From: Myxococcus virescens
GTDB lineage: Bacteria > Myxococcota > Myxococcia > Myxococcales > Myxococcaceae
DNA length: 64,000 nucleotides
Direction of reading: 5' to 3'
Assembly (NCBI RefSeq): GCF_900101905.1
Contig: NZ_FNAJ01000012.1
Location: 167,427 to 231,426, forward strand
Part shown: one piece after another, positions 45,222-53,108 of the stretch
Layout: each line of letters starts with the position of its first letter
How positions within the stretch are numbered: the stretch's first letter is position 1
Program-made: the position numbers and the translations under genes
Notes under the pieces: generated by a model
The model's input: only the letters and a program-made list of their open reading frames with translations
The model's database searches: none
Told to the model about the DNA's origin: nothing

Positions 45222-46889
45222 ATGAAAATCCGACACGGCAACTGCCTGAAGGTGACGTTCCTGGCCACGGGCCTGCTCCTGCTGAGCTCGGCGGCCTGCT
45301 CGGGCTCCGACAGTGAAGGGCTGCCCGTGCCCGTTCAGACGCTGGCCCCTCGCCCCGTGCCCACGCCCGCGTCTGGGCCGGCGGAGTCGCCCACGGCCAC
45401 TCGAACCTTCGCCACGCGTCCGCCCGTCGGCGTGCAGGCGGTGGCGGGGACTCCGGTGGCCGCGCTGCCGGACCACACGGACCACGTGAACATCGAGGAC
45501 CCTTCGCCCCAGCCGGCCGTCAACGCCACGGCGATGGTCGTCGCCGCGGAGGCGCCCGTCTACACCCGTGAGTGGGTGGTGAGCACGTCGGGCAACGACG
45601 CCGGGGACGGCAGCGCCGCGCAGCCGCTGCGCACGCTCAACAAGGCCATCGGCCTGGCGAGCCCGGGTGAGCTCATCCGTGTCATGCCCGGCACCTACGC
45701 GGAGCGCGTCATCATCGGTGACAACGCGAAGCCGGGCGCGGCCGACGCGAAAATCACGCTCCAGGGCGAGGGCAGCCCGCGCATCGTCCTGGGCCCCGGC
45801 GAGCACGGGCTGGTGCAGGTTCGCCAGCCGCATTGGATCATCGACGGCTTCGAAATCGACATGGAGGGCCAGACGCCCTTCGCCGTGACGTTCGAGGGCG
45901 ACGTGACGGGCTCGATGCTCGTCAACTCGGACCTGCACGGCGGCACGGGCGGCGGTGCGGTGACGACGTTCAACAACGCCACCGGGCCCATCATCGAGAA
46001 CAACCACATCCACGACTTCGTGAAGACCACCGACAACGAGGACTCGCACGGCGTCGTGGTGCAGCCCACGTCGCGCGACGTCACCGTGCGCAACAACGAC
46101 ATCCACGACAACTCCGGTGACTCCGTGCAGTGCCTGGGGCCCGAGGGCTTCAGCAACCTGCCGCCCGCGGAGAACCTGCTGGTGGAGAACAACCACTTCT
46201 ACGGCAACCGCGAGAACGCCGTGGACATCAAGACGTGCTACGGGGTGACCATCCGCAACAACCGGATGCACCACTTCCTCCCGACCTCCACGGCGCGGGG
46301 GGACGTCGTCGTCATCCACTACTCCGCGAGCAACGTGCTGGTGGAGGACAACGAAATCTACGACGGCGCGAAGGGCATCGCGGTGGGCGGCACCCGGGAC
46401 GGCGCCGCGCCCACCGGCGTCGTCATCCGCCGTAATCGCGTGTACGACATGACCGAGGCCGGAGGCGGGGAGGGCACGGGCATCCGCCTGGAGAACTCGA
46501 AGGGCACCCGGGTGGTGAACAACACCGTCACCCGCGCGGCCACGGCGCTCATCATCGGCCACGGCACCGGCGGTCCCACCCAGTCCCCGGTGGTGCAGAA
46601 CAACATCTTCGCGGAAGCCCCCATCGCGGTGAGCATGGGCCCGATGGCCCCGGGGATGAAGATGGGCAACAACCTCTTCCCAGCGGGCGCCCAGTTCAAG
46701 AAGGACGGCAAGCCCGTGGACCTCACGGCCTACCAGTCCTCCTCGGGAGACACCACCTCACGCCTCGGCTCGGCGGACCTCGGGGCGGCGTTCGCGCCGG
46801 GGCCCATGGCGCTGGACTCGGGCGCCGACATCGGCATCCCGTTCTGCGGTGGGGGGCCGGACATCGGCGCGGTGGAGCTCGGCTGCTGA
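45222..46889 (+). CDS. Right-handed beta-helix lipoprotein (pectate-lyase-like)
   Basis: 555 residues from ATG 45222. A lipoprotein signal (KVTFLATGLLLLSSAACSGS, Cys near 26) is followed by a Pro/Thr/Ala linker (to about 110), the standard N-cap VVSTSGNDAGDGSAAQPLRTLNKA, and many parallel beta-helix repeats (NNATGPIIENNHIHDF, RDVTVRNNDIHDNSGD, ASNVLVEDNEIYDGAKG). Such folds host polysaccharide lyases and hydrolases or surface adhesins. It likely sits on the outer membrane and may act on polysaccharide. I see no specific catalytic set. Confidence 0.85.
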   Translation: MKIRHGNCLKVTFLATGLLLLSSAACSGSDSEGLPVPVQTLAPRPVPTPASGPAESPTATRTFATRPPVGVQAVAGTPVAALPDHTDHVNIEDPSPQPAVNATAMVVAAEAPVYTREWVVSTSGNDAGDGSAAQPLRTLNKAIGLASPGELIRVMPGTYAERVIIGDNAKPGAADAKITLQGEGSPRIVLGPGEHGLVQVRQPHWIIDGFEIDMEGQTPFAVTFEGDVTGSMLVNSDLHGGTGGGAVTTFNNATGPIIENNHIHDFVKTTDNEDSHGVVVQPTSRDVTVRNNDIHDNSGDSVQCLGPEGFSNLPPAENLLVENNHFYGNRENAVDIKTCYGVTIRNNRMHHFLPTSTARGDVVVIHYSASNVLVEDNEIYDGAKGIAVGGTRDGAAPTGVVIRRNRVYDMTEAGGGEGTGIRLENSKGTRVVNNTVTRAATALIIGHGTGGPTQSPVVQNNIFAEAPIAVSMGPMAPGMKMGNNLFPAGAQFKKDGKPVDLTAYQSSSGDTTSRLGSADLGAAFAPGPMALDSGADIGIPFCGGGPDIGAVELGC

Positions 46890-46914
46890 CCCGTCCACTC
46901 CGCCCCTGAAAAGG

Positions 46915-46954
46915 ACAAGGCCCGATGCGGAGTGACTTCCGCACCGGGCCTTGT
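46915..46954. terminator. Bidirectional terminator between the beta-helix gene and tRNA-Cys
   Basis: ACAAGGCCCG (46915-46924) and CGGGCCTTGT (46945-46954) form 10 perfect pairs. After one mismatch, six more pairs (TGCGGA/TCCGCA) close on a short loop. T-rich tails are present on both sides (TGTCTTT plus-strand; CCTTTT minus-strand), so it can end both converging transcripts. Confidence 0.82.
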
Positions 46955-46961
46955 GTCTTTG

Positions 46962-47033
46962 AGGCGCCACCCGGATTCGAACCGGGGAATGAAGGTTTTG
47001 CAGACCTTTGCCTTACCACTTGGCTATGGCGCC
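46962..47033 (-). tRNA. tRNA-Cys (GCA)
   Basis: The minus strand reads GGCGCCATAGCC... with acceptor GGCGCCA pairing TGGCGCC, D-arm AGCCAAGTGGTAAGGC, anticodon loop with GCA, and T-loop GGTTCGAATCC. The discriminator is U, as cysteinyl-tRNA synthetase requires. CCA is not encoded. It has its own promoter at 47051-47080. Confidence 0.95.
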
Positions 47034-47050
47034 GAGACGATGGGGTCGGC

Positions 47051-47080
47051 TTTATACGCAGCCCGCCACCGCGCGGTCAA
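47051..47080 (-). promoter_or_regulatory. Housekeeping promoter of tRNA-Cys
   Basis: On the minus strand TTGACC (47080-47075) and TATAAA (47056-47051) are 18 bases apart, matching the housekeeping consensus at nearly every position. Transcription would start about 7-12 bases after the -10, some 10 bases before the tRNA. Nothing else stands out between it and the acyl-CoA dehydrogenase gene. Confidence 0.78.
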
Positions 47081-47191
47081 GGATGCAACAGCTGCCTGCG
47101 GTGCATGCGTCCCGTTACCATGCCGTTACCAGAAGGTTCCACCCCGGGTGTGCGTGTGCACGGACACCCGACAGGACGAGGTGCTCGAAAG

Positions 47192-48343
47192 ATGCTTCAC
47201 GGCCAAGGGCTGTACCTGGAGGAGCATGACGCGTTTCGTCGCACCGTACGTGCGGTGGTGGAGAAGGAGATTCTTCCCTTCGTGAAGGAGTGGGAGGACC
47301 GGGAGGAGTTCCCCCGGGAGCTCTTCACCCGCTTTGGCGAGCTGGGCTTCCTCGGCCTGAAGTATCCGGTGGAGTACGGGGGCTCGGCGGCGGGGGAGTT
47401 GTATGAGGCGGTGTTGCTGGAGGAGCTGGGGCGCTGCGGCTCGGGCGGTGTGTCCGCGGGGCTGGGGGCCCAGTTCACCATCTCCACGGGACCCCTCCAT
47501 CAGTTCGGCACGGACGCGCAGAAGCACCGCTGGCTGGCCCCCGCCATCCGGGGCGAGAAGATTGGCGCGCTGGGCATCACCGAACCGGACGCGGGCTCGG
47601 ACGTGGCGGGGCTGCGCACCACCGCCCGGCGTGAGGGCGACAGCTACGTCCTCAATGGCTCCAAGACGTACATCACCAACGGCGTGCGCGCGGACTTCGT
47701 GGTGCTGGCGGTGAAGACGGATCCGTCCGCGGGTCACAAGGGCCTGTCCATGGTGGTGGTGGAGAAGGGCACGCCGGGCTTCTCCGTGGGGCGCAAGCTG
47801 GACAAGCTCGGCTGGCGCGCCTCGGACACCGCGGAGCTGTTCTTCGAGGACTGCCGCGTGCCCGCGGAGAACCTGCTCGGCGTGGAAGGGCAGGGCTTCG
47901 CGCAGATCATGGGCAACTTCCAGTGGGAGCGTCTGTCGCTCGCGTTGGGCGCGGTGGGCGCCATGGAGGACATGCTGGAGACGGTGCTGGCGCACGTGAA
48001 GTCACGGCGTGCCTTCGGCCAGTCGCTCCACCAGTTCCAGGTGGTGCGCCACAAGCTGGCGGAGCTCTTCACCGCGCGCGAGTCCGCGCGTCAGCTCACC
48101 TACCACGCGCTGCGCCTGCACGTGGCCGGCGAGTGGGCGGTGGCGCAGACGTCCATGGCGAAGAAGGTGGCCACCGAGACGTGCTGCCGCGTGGCGGATG
48201 AGTGTCTCCAGCTCCATGGCGGCGCGGGCTACATGATGGAGTACGACATCCAGCGCCACTGGCGTGACGCGCGGCTGGGGCCCATCGGCGGCGGCACCAG
48301 TGAGGTGATGAACGAAATCATCGCCAAGCAGCTCGGCCTGTAG
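47192..48343 (+). CDS. Acyl-CoA dehydrogenase
   Basis: 383 residues from ATG 47192. The three ACAD domains are present: GLKYPVEYGG and FTISTGPL in the helical N-part, the ALGITEPDAGSDVAG FAD site, SKTYITNG, and the C-terminal YMMEYDIQRHWRDARLGPIGGGTSEVMNEIIA. The Glu in NFQWERLSLA aligns by position with the catalytic base of isovaleryl- and long-chain-type enzymes. It should oxidise an acyl-CoA to enoyl-CoA and pass electrons to ETF; leucine breakdown via isovaleryl-CoA is possible, but substrate is not fixed. Confidence 0.9.
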   Translation: MLHGQGLYLEEHDAFRRTVRAVVEKEILPFVKEWEDREEFPRELFTRFGELGFLGLKYPVEYGGSAAGELYEAVLLEELGRCGSGGVSAGLGAQFTISTGPLHQFGTDAQKHRWLAPAIRGEKIGALGITEPDAGSDVAGLRTTARREGDSYVLNGSKTYITNGVRADFVVLAVKTDPSAGHKGLSMVVVEKGTPGFSVGRKLDKLGWRASDTAELFFEDCRVPAENLLGVEGQGFAQIMGNFQWERLSLALGAVGAMEDMLETVLAHVKSRRAFGQSLHQFQVVRHKLAELFTARESARQLTYHALRLHVAGEWAVAQTSMAKKVATETCCRVADECLQLHGGAGYMMEYDIQRHWRDARLGPIGGGTSEVMNEIIAKQLGL

Positions 48344-48461
48344 GGCGGGGGCGCGGTGCGGCACGGCGCCTCGCCTGTCACGTGGAGGGCAGGCGGGGGA
48401 GCGGCGTGGGAAGAGGCCCTGGGCGCTCCGGGTTACTCGAAGAGACCCCGCGGAGGTCACC

Positions 48462-48815
48462 GTGGAGCCCATCATCGTCTGTGCCGAGCTTTACATGCGT
48501 CTGGGGGATGACGAAGTGCTCGTCCTCGACTGTCGCGACGCTGCCGATTGGGAGCGTTATGACCTGCACATCCCAGGCGCCTTGCGGATGACGTCCGCGG
48601 AAATCGCCCGCGACCATCACATGCTCCCGGATGACGAACTCATCGTCTTGTGTGGCTGCTCGCCGGACGGAAGGGACACGCGCCGTGTCTGCCGGCTGCT
48701 CCGGATGAAGGGCCGCGAGGCCGTCTGTCTCGACGGCGGACTGCTCGCATGGGTCACAGGTGGCTTCCCCACGGAGCGGCACACCCGGGCGCCCGTCGCA
48801 GCGATGCCCCACTGA
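48462..48815 (+). CDS. Single-domain rhodanese-like protein
   Basis: 117 residues from GTG 48462, with GGAGGT upstream. The rhodanese fold is clear: VLDCRDAADWERYDLHIPGAL near residue 20, and an active-site loop CSPDGR (Cys66 to Arg71), the six-residue C-x4-R loop of sulfurtransferases. It is preceded by another Cys (Cys64). The last part LDGGLLAWVTGGFPTE is typical. It likely moves sulfane sulfur or senses thiol state in the cytoplasm. It is 80 bases upstream of asd. Confidence 0.88.
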   Translation: MEPIIVCAELYMRLGDDEVLVLDCRDAADWERYDLHIPGALRMTSAEIARDHHMLPDDELIVLCGCSPDGRDTRRVCRLLRMKGREAVCLDGGLLAWVTGGFPTERHTRAPVAAMPH

Positions 48816-48896
48816 GCACCAGGGTGGGTGCGGTGCGTCGTCAAACGGTGTTATGGAGCGGCGACATCCTCCTCTGGAGACGGGAGAAACGCCCCC

Positions 48897-49985
48897 ATGG
48901 CCAGGCTTCGCGCGGCCCTCATCGGTGCCACTGGACTCGCCGGACAGCAATTCATCGCCGCCCTGAAGAATCACCCCTCCATCGAGCTGACGGGGCTCGC
49001 GGCCTCGCCTCGCTCGGCGGGCAAGACGTATGCGGAGGCGCTGAAAACGGCGAGCGGCATGACGGCCTGGTTCGTCCCGGAGCCGCTGCCCGCCGAACTC
49101 GCCGGCATGAAGGTGGTGGCCGGTGACGCGCTCGAGGCCAAGGACTACGACCTGGTCTTCTCCGCCGTGGAGGCGGACGTGGCGCGCGAGCTGGAGCCTC
49201 GGTTGGCGAAGGACATCCCGGTCTTCTCCGCCGCCAGCGCGTTCCGATACGAAGAAGACGTCCCGTTGCTGATTCCCCCCGTCAACGCCGCGCACGCGCC
49301 CCTCATCCGGGAGCAGCAGCGCCGGCGTGGCTGGAAGGGCTTCATCGTCCCCATCCCCAACTGCACCACCACCGGCCTGGCGGTGACGCTGGCGCCGCTG
49401 GTGGAGCGCTTCGGGGTGAAGGCGGTGCTGATGACCAGCCTCCAGGCCATGTCCGGCGCCGGCCGCTCGCCGGGCGTCATCGGCATGGACATCCTCGACA
49501 ACGTCATCCCCTATATTCCCAAGGAGGAGCACAAGGTCGAGGTGGAGACGAAGAAGATTCTCGGCGCGCTGCGTCCAGCGGGGGACGGCCTCACGCCGCA
49601 TGACGTTCGGGTGTCCTGCACCTGCACCCGCGTGGCGGTGATGGAGGGCCACACCGAGTCCGTCTTCGTCTCATTGGACAAGAAGGCGACTGTGGCCGAA
49701 GTGACCCAGGCCCTGCGGGAGTGGAAGGGCGCCGAGCTGGCTCGGAACCTGCCGTCCGCCGCACCGCGCTGGATTGAGGTGCTGGACGATCCCTTCCGAC
49801 CCCAGCCCCGTTTGGACCGGGACACCCATGGCGGTATGGCCACCACCGTCGGACGCATCCGCGAGGATGGCGTCCTGGAGAACGGCTTCAAGTACGTGCT
49901 GGTGTCGCACAACACCAAGATGGGAGCCGCGCGAGGCGCCATCCTCGTGGCCGAGCTGCTGTTGGCCCAGGGCTTGGTGGGCTGA
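48897..49985 (+). CDS. asd: Aspartate-semialdehyde dehydrogenase
   Basis: 362 residues from ATG 48897 with GGGAG upstream. NADP-binding ALIGATGLAGQQF lies at the start, and the catalytic Cys156 is in PNCTTTG. The second half holds SCTCTRVAVMEGHTESVF. The PNCTTT form and length match the archaeal/fungal-type ASADH, as in other myxobacteria. It reduces aspartyl phosphate to the semialdehyde for Lys, Thr, Met and cell-wall diaminopimelate. Confidence 0.92.
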   Translation: MARLRAALIGATGLAGQQFIAALKNHPSIELTGLAASPRSAGKTYAEALKTASGMTAWFVPEPLPAELAGMKVVAGDALEAKDYDLVFSAVEADVARELEPRLAKDIPVFSAASAFRYEEDVPLLIPPVNAAHAPLIREQQRRRGWKGFIVPIPNCTTTGLAVTLAPLVERFGVKAVLMTSLQAMSGAGRSPGVIGMDILDNVIPYIPKEEHKVEVETKKILGALRPAGDGLTPHDVRVSCTCTRVAVMEGHTESVFVSLDKKATVAEVTQALREWKGAELARNLPSAAPRWIEVLDDPFRPQPRLDRDTHGGMATTVGRIREDGVLENGFKYVLVSHNTKMGAARGAILVAELLLAQGLVG

Positions 49986-50096
49986 GCCCCGCTACCGGCG
50001 AAGGGGTGGCACAGATTCAGGGTGCCATCGTCAGCTCGAACCACTACTCTGCGCGCCCACGGACGCGCCTGGTTTCAACCGAGAGGAGACTTTTCA

Positions 50097-50432
50097 ATGG
50101 CCTACGTCGTTGCCGACCCTTGCATCAAGTGCAAGTACACCGACTGTGTCGAGGTGTGCCCAGTCAACTGCTTTTACGAGGGTGCCAACTTCCTGGTCAT
50201 CCACCCGGATGAGTGTATCGACTGCGGCGCTTGCGAGCCGGTGTGCCCCACCAAGGCCATCTTCCCGGAGACGGAGCTCCCGGAGCAGTGGAAGGAATAC
50301 AAGGCGCTGAACGCCGACCTGTCCACCAAGTGGCCCAACATCGCGGAGAAGAAGTCCGCGCTGCCCGAGGCCGAGGAGTTCAAGTCGAAGGACGGCAAGC
50401 GCTCCCTGCTGGATCCGGCGCCGGGCTCGTAG
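50097..50432 (+). CDS. fdxA: Seven-iron ferredoxin (FdxA-type)
   Basis: 111 residues from ATG 50097, preceded by GAGAGGAG about six bases upstream. The cysteine pattern fits 3Fe-4S plus 4Fe-4S: Cys9, Cys17 and Cys50 for the first cluster and Cys21, Cys40, Cys43 and Cys46 for the second, with Cys12 and Cys25 extra, as in Azotobacter FdI. It is a soluble low-potential electron carrier. Its own transcript ends at the hairpin at 50457. Confidence 0.94.
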   Translation: MAYVVADPCIKCKYTDCVEVCPVNCFYEGANFLVIHPDECIDCGACEPVCPTKAIFPETELPEQWKEYKALNADLSTKWPNIAEKKSALPEAEEFKSKDGKRSLLDPAPGS

Positions 50433-50456
50433 TCCACGGACCGTCGCGTGTCCCGG

Positions 50457-50488
50457 AAGGCCCTTTCGCCCGACGGCGAGAGGGCCTT
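50457..50488. terminator. Terminator hairpin between fdxA and the convergent gene
   Basis: AAGGCCCTTTCGCC (50457-50470) and GGCGAGAGGGCCTT (50475-50488) pair over 14 bases with one T-G pair and a CGAC loop. T-tracts are weak on both sides. It lies 24 bases after the fdxA stop. Confidence 0.7.
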
Positions 50489-50506
50489 CTCCGTTGCGGG
50501 GGGGAA

Positions 50507-51295
50507 CTACTCCGCGCGCAGGGAGCTCAGCTTCAACCCGCGCGATTCCAGCGCGTCGCGCAGCCGGCTCAGGTCCTCGGCCGCCACAGGGCGGTGCCGG
50601 CCCTGGATGCGCAGCGACACTTCGCGCGGGCCCGTGCGTTCGACCTCCACCGTGGCGTCCAGGTGCCCGCGCAGGCTCATGCTGAGCGCGGGCCGCTGGG
50701 ACTTCACGAACACTTCGATGCGCTCGATGAGCGCCATCGCGGCCTCGGCGCGTGCGGCGGGGTTCACCTCCTCGGCCGGAGCGTTCGCGCCTCCCGCGCT
50801 CGCCGTCACCGCCGGGGCGTTCTCCGAGCCACTTGGCTCCTGAAGAGACCTCTTTTCATCCGGAGGCGGTGGCCCGGGAGCCGGCCGTGCTTCGGGCTGG
50901 ACTGGAAGGGCGGTGCGCAGGTCCTTCGACAGCTCGCGGGCGATGAGGTCGTGGAGCCGGTGTTCGGTGCGCTCCTGGCCCAGGGCCTGGGACTCACTCC
51001 GGACGGTGCCCAGCCGCTGGACTTCGACATTCATCGCCTGCCGCTTGAGTCCCAGGCTCTCGGGGCTGGAGACAGCGCCGCGCTGGGCGGTGAGCACGGG
51101 CCCCGCGGCCCGGGCCAGCAGGGTGGGCGTGGGGCCCGTGCGCGCGGCGCTTCGGGGGCTCAGTCCCAAGCGTTGGGGCCTGGGTGGGGTGCTGCGTGCG
51201 TCCGCTTCGTCGAGCGCCTTCTTGAAGCGCTCTTCGTCGGCGGATGACTTCGTCTGTCCGGAGCCGCTGGTGGGCTCGCGACTGTCGACCTTCAT
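50507..51295 (-). CDS. Possible FliK/YscP/HpaP-like C-terminal domain protein
   Basis: 262 residues from ATG 51295. Residues 1-60 are polar and probably disordered; the middle is Pro/Ala-rich. The C-terminal 90 residues (SQRPALSMSLRGHLDATVEVERTGPREVSLRIQG... ending in LSRLRDALESRGLKLSSLRAE) follow the hydrophobic pattern of the FliK/YscP substrate-specificity-switch domain, the ruler of type III secretion and flagellar systems: L-x-L strands then a helix and an L-x-L end. Myxobacteria lack flagella but have type III-like export genes. No secretion gene is near. This is inference from pattern only. Confidence 0.45.
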   Translation of the reverse strand: MKVDSREPTSGSGQTKSSADEERFKKALDEADARSTPPRPQRLGLSPRSAARTGPTPTLLARAAGPVLTAQRGAVSSPESLGLKRQAMNVEVQRLGTVRSESQALGQERTEHRLHDLIARELSKDLRTALPVQPEARPAPGPPPPDEKRSLQEPSGSENAPAVTASAGGANAPAEEVNPAARAEAAMALIERIEVFVKSQRPALSMSLRGHLDATVEVERTGPREVSLRIQGRHRPVAAEDLSRLRDALESRGLKLSSLRAE

Positions 51296-51426
51296 GGCAT
51301 CCCTCGTGCGGTGGGCGCGGGGAGCAGAGCAGGGGGCGTGCCAGCCCTTGGATATTGAAGCGCCTCAGCCCGACCCCCGGAAAGCGGTACCGCCGGGTGG
51401 ACGGGGGTCCAGGCGTGGGATGCGCG

Positions 51427-52476
51427 TCAGCGTTGCTTGCCGAAGGCGCCGGGCTGCATGGGCGCAAGTCCGGTCAGGTCGTTGACGGCCAGGGGGCACG
51501 AGGCCACGGCGGCCGGGTCCGCCAGGGAGGGCGTCTTCGTCCAGTCCCGCTCGGGGAAGAGCAGCGCGTCGCGCAGCTCGATGGACGTCAGGCCCTTCTT
51601 GTACTCCCAGAAGCGGCCCCGCACGAGGACGCGGGAGCCCTTGAGCAGCTTGTTGAGGTCCGTGTACTGCGTGTCCTGCAGCTTCGCGGTGATCTCCACG
51701 CGCGGGCGCTTGGGCGCCTTGCCGAAGTTGAACTCGAAGCGCTCCGTCGTCGGCGCCTCGGGCTCCACCCACAAGAGCCGGGCCAGCATGTAGGGGGCCT
51801 CTGGCTCCTCGTCCTTCTTCAGGCGCTTCTTCTTCGGCTTCTCGAGCTTGACGTCCACCAGCTCCAGCGCGCCGAAGGCGACCTCGTGGTCCAGGTAGTT
51901 CTCGCGGAAGAGGGCCTCGGCGGTGGATGCGCCCACGGACGTGGCACGTTGGACTTCCTGGGCGTAGCGCTCACGCAGGGCGGGCAGGGTGACCAGGAAG
52001 CTGTCCAGGGGCTGCACGCCATTGGCGAGGAAGCGAAGCCGCCCTATGTCGATGGCCGGGTAATAGGGCGCCAGGGCTTGCGCCGTCACCAGCCACTCCT
52101 GGGGCAGTTTCCGGTCGATGAGCACGCGCCGCACCATGGCGACGAGGAAGGCGTTGCCAGGAAACCGCTGGTTGACGAGCTGGGTGTTGAGGGCGTTGAC
52201 CAGCACCGGGTCCAGCATGAAGTTCTCATCACGCTTGTGCAGCAGCACACCGGTTTCACCCATCAGCGTCAGCATGGCCCCGAGCACCTGGGCGCAGCCG
52301 GCATCCTGGGTCCCCTGCTTGAGCCCCTGGTTCAGCTTCGACCGGGCGAAGCGCTTGTCCAGGTCCTCCTCACGGAAGACGGGGGCCTGACCATTGCCGA
52401 AGAACAGCTCTGGCTGGGCGGTGGCGGGCATGGCCGACAGGGCCAGGGCGAGTGCGAGCAGTCGGTTGAAGCGCAT
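51427..52476 (-). CDS. Exported protein with OB-like C-terminal region (unknown)
   Basis: 349 residues from ATG 52476, where a good signal peptide starts (MRFNRLLALALALSAMPATA, cleavage after Ala20); the larger frame upstream lacks it. The mature N-part is helical. The C-terminal 130 residues contain a Lys-rich loop (KLEKPKKKRLKKDEEPEAP) followed by strands reminiscent of an OB fold (ITAKLQDTQYTDLNKLLKGSRVLVRGRFWEYKKG). It has no catalytic motif I recognise. It lies 131 bases upstream of the FliK-like gene on the same strand and 148 bases from a divergent GNAT gene. Confidence 0.75.
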   Translation of the reverse strand: MRFNRLLALALALSAMPATAQPELFFGNGQAPVFREEDLDKRFARSKLNQGLKQGTQDAGCAQVLGAMLTLMGETGVLLHKRDENFMLDPVLVNALNTQLVNQRFPGNAFLVAMVRRVLIDRKLPQEWLVTAQALAPYYPAIDIGRLRFLANGVQPLDSFLVTLPALRERYAQEVQRATSVGASTAEALFRENYLDHEVAFGALELVDVKLEKPKKKRLKKDEEPEAPYMLARLLWVEPEAPTTERFEFNFGKAPKRPRVEITAKLQDTQYTDLNKLLKGSRVLVRGRFWEYKKGLTSIELRDALLFPERDWTKTPSLADPAAVASCPLAVNDLTGLAPMQPGAFGKQR

Positions 52477-52624
52477 GGCGCCTTGCAGCCTACCACGGCG
52501 CACGGACCCACCGTGTGGCCCGCCCGTGGCGGCAGGCGGGCGTGCCACAGGGCGCAACCCCGGCGTTCCACGGTGCTTTTTCCGCCTGTTGACCTCGCGG
52601 GCTTTTGTGTACCTTGCCCGCGAC

Positions 52625-53101
52625 ATGGCCTCTCCCACGGATACTTCCGCGCCCGTCACCATCACTCAGATTCAGAGTGAGGCGGAGCTCATGCAGGCGC
52701 TCGCCATCCGCGAGGTGGTGTTCATCGAGGAACAGGCGGTTCCCGAAGGCATCGAGCGCGACGCCGAGGACGCGCACGCCTACCACGTCATCGCCAACCA
52801 GGGCGGCCATGCCATCGGCACGGGGCGCCTGGTGATGCTGGCGCAGCCTCCGGCGAACCAGGAAGGCACGTGGGGTCAGATTGGCCGCATGGCCGTCCTC
52901 CAGGCGCATCGCAAGGCGCGCGTGGGCTCCATGTTGCTGACGTCCCTCGAGGAAGAGGCGCGTCGGCGTGGCGTCAACGGCATCATGCTGCATGCCCAGC
53001 TCTACGCGCTGGAGTTCTACAAGAAGCACGGCTACCTGCCGGTCGGCGGCGTCTTCGAGGAAGCCGGCATGGAGCACCTGGAGATGCACAAGCGCTTCTG
53101 A
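52625..53101 (+). CDS. GNAT N-acetyltransferase
   Basis: 158 residues from ATG 52625. The EEQAVPEGIERD and IGRMAVLQAHRKARVGSMLLTSLEEEA segments give the acetyl-CoA pyrophosphate loop (Q/RxxGxG-like, here QAHRKARVG). Motif B reads LHAQLYALEFYKKHGYLPVGGVFEEAGMEHLEM, the ElaA/YjcF subgroup pattern with the GYLPVG ending. It would acetylate a small molecule or protein amine. Substrate unknown. It converges with hrpB. Confidence 0.9.
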   Translation: MASPTDTSAPVTITQIQSEAELMQALAIREVVFIEEQAVPEGIERDAEDAHAYHVIANQGGHAIGTGRLVMLAQPPANQEGTWGQIGRMAVLQAHRKARVGSMLLTSLEEEARRRGVNGIMLHAQLYALEFYKKHGYLPVGGVFEEAGMEHLEMHKRF

Positions 53102-53108
53102 GGTGGCC

